From Plectrocnemia conspersa (taxonomy: Eukaryota; Arthropoda; Insecta; Trichoptera; Polycentropodidae), in the NCBI GenBank assembly GCA_009617715.1, contig VTFK01000223.1:186001-250000 (forward strand): a stretch of 64,000 bases of DNA, in the 5' to 3' direction. The notes under the pieces were generated by a model. It saw nothing but the letters and a program-made list of their open reading frames with translations, did no database searches and was not told the origin of the DNA. This document shows, one piece after another, positions 60,422 to 64,000 of this stretch. The translations under genes were made by a program, and so were the position numbers. Every line of letters starts with the position of its first letter. Positions within the stretch are counted from its first letter, which is position 1.

Positions 60422-61443
60422 CACATTGTTGTCGGGACACGGATTTTTCCGTTTTTGCGGTACTGCTGCTGGATTGCGGGACCCGTAAAAATCCGTTTTT
60501 GGTAGTCTGTTGCTAGAAGTCGGCTCACGTGTTTATCCGTGTAATTTTAACTGCATTTATTTTTGTTGTCAGCAGCTAGATGTCACTGCTTTGATATTTA
60601 ATAAAGACATTATTTTATTCGTCGTCGGATTTATTACAGTTCCACCAAGTATTGTACTAATTTTGATATCGAATTTTTATACCGTATAAAAAATTAAATA
60701 ACGAACTATAAAAAGTTCCTGTTATCCCAAATATCTTCCATTATGTTCAATTCTATTCAAGATGCTTCGAGGAATTACTTTCTACCTGATGTAAAAGAAG
60801 GGATGGTCGGGAGTGAGAAAACAAAACAAATTCCAATGAAACTTGACCTAGGGTAGATAACAAGCAACGGTCATTGCGACATCTGTGACTTGTTATAAAA
60901 AAAAATACATCATTACAGTTACGCGTAAATTATCGTTCGGTTGTCTCTAAAAAATAGTTTTACACCCCGAAATGTTTTCCCCCGATGAAAATAAATATGA
61001 CGATGAATTTTCTGATTATTGATGATTGGACCAAAAGTGTGGCTATGTACCTTTTGACATACCTCTACAAAGCGGTACGTGTTAGAGATATCATACCTTG
61101 AAAAACTATTCATAAAAACAAATTGTGACATATTTTAGTTTTATTTAGTGTTTAATTCGATTTTTTATTACATACATTTTTATAGTACTTTTATGTGCAA
61201 AATAAACGCAAGTTTCCAGTAAATATAAAACTGTCAACCTCCAGTTTCTTCTTCATTTGATAGTACTGTTTATGGTAAGTCTGTGTTTAAAATTTCATAA
61301 TTTTATATTGTATAGTATAAAAGTTGTGGCGAGTTTCCGAAAAAAAACGCGGAAATTCTTCGTTTCCGAAAAATTCCGCGGCTGCTAAAAAATGGCCCGC
61401 GCCAGGCTTAAGACAATGCGCGAAATCACCCGACAACAATGTG
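60422..61443. mobile_element. Complete non-autonomous piggyBac-like element
   Basis: The 1022-bp element has perfect 15-bp termini, CACATTGTTGTCGGG and complement, flanked on both sides by TTAA (60418-60421 and 61444-61447), the hallmark of piggyBac. Subterminal regions form hairpins: ACGGATTTTTCCGT near the left end and CGCGGAA/TTCCGCG near the right (61350-61380). Inside, 60972-61013 on the plus strand reads MFSPDENKYDDEFSDY, resembling the acidic N-terminus of piggyBac transposases, and then stops. It is therefore probably an internally deleted derivative mobilised in trans. Confidence 0.93.
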
Positions 61444-61447
61444 TTAA

Positions 61448-63626
<2,179 letters not shown>

Positions 63627-64000
63627 TAGAGTCTCCAATTCGAGTAATCGAGTACTCGATACTCGAGTATTTTTGTCTATTTTTCAAGTACTTGATAATC
63701 GAGTATTTTGAAAATTACTCGATTAATACTCGAAATTAAAAAATTTTGAAATATTTCAGAAACAAAAATAACTTTAACTCGGTCCGGTAAAGGTTAACGT
63801 CTTGCTTTTATTTGGCGTTTATGCCCGAAGTCCCGAGTTAGAGCGGTTACTATCAGGTATAATTTTTTCATAGTTCCATAGTTGCATAGTTCCGGTCGTT
63901 GGCTATGTTAGTGGGTACGACGGAGAAATTTCTTTTGTGTTTTCTGTTCGACAGTCCCGACTTATCTAATTTATGGCAATGAACAATATGAAATATCAAC
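63627..64000 (+). mobile_element. Second copy of the TAGAGTCTCC hAT, cut by window end
   Basis: The left TIR and 370 following bases match the element at 5866 almost exactly. I count two substitutions plus one replaced segment (about 63830-63858, where this copy has about 27 bases absent from the first). The likely left target-site duplication is ATCTAGAC (63619-63626); the right end lies outside the window. Because the replaced segment in the first copy is a simple AT tract, this copy may be closer to the ancestral form. Confidence 0.95.

Noticed and set aside
61255..61280. TTTGATAG ... ATG|GTAAGT resembling an 11-base micro-exon
   Set aside because: It sits inside the non-autonomous piggyBac element, so splicing relevance to a host gene is unlikely.

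Overview
This window reads as an arthropod (most likely insect) nuclear gene desert or giant intron. It is strongly AT-rich, has no open frame above about 130 codons, and carries many short, decayed animal-type transposons of the hAT, piggyBac, Tc1, pogo/Tigger and LINE groups. There are no bacterial features: no operons, ribosome binding sites or CRISPR arrays. The order of insect cannot be fixed from what I can see; Lepidoptera-, Hemiptera- or Hymenoptera-like genomes would all fit.

Layout. 1-8.7 kb is a transposon graveyard: a Tc1 transposase remnant (minus, 2517-3006), a pogo/Tigger-like remnant (3921-4621), a complete internally deleted hAT (5866-6951) sitting directly against a piggyBac-like end (TTAA at 6960), and an unclassified GC-rich terminal-inverted-repeat (TIR) element (7614-8685). 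From 8.7 to 27.6 kb the sequence is mostly unique. AT-rich spacers alternate with blocks of higher GC that look constrained but are not coding. A long foldback lies at 13455-14011, and a possible signal-peptide coding exon at 20082-20159. A dispersed repeat family has three same-strand copies (12058, 27678, 38725).

The section 31.7-36.7 kb is a second transposon cluster: a Jockey-like LINE remnant, a C-run/G-run foldback (34461-35127), two hAT miniature elements with perfect 8-bp target-site duplications, a tRNA-like relic and two isolated piggyBac-like ends. A Tigger remnant lies at 40.8-41.4 kb, and a possible minus-strand first exon at 41872-42200. At 42797-42829 a textbook acceptor is fused to a donor, as in a recursive splice (ratchet) site. 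A third hAT miniature element is at 45736-45970.

The last third holds GC-richer blocks (48.5-49.0, 52.4-53.1, 53.3-53.7, 55.1-56.1 kb) and a 1-kb foldback split by a LINE fragment (53842-54838). It also has remnants of two different hAT transposases (56306-57498), a complete non-autonomous piggyBac (60422-61443), a 107-bp TA microsatellite, and the left end of a near-identical second copy of the first hAT (63627-64000).

How it may work together: the best host-gene hypothesis is a plus-strand gene with a start/signal-peptide exon near 20.1 kb and a giant intron removed in steps through the ratchet site near 42.8 kb. That is inference. No homology search was possible, and all transposon protein matches come from recognising family motifs by eye.
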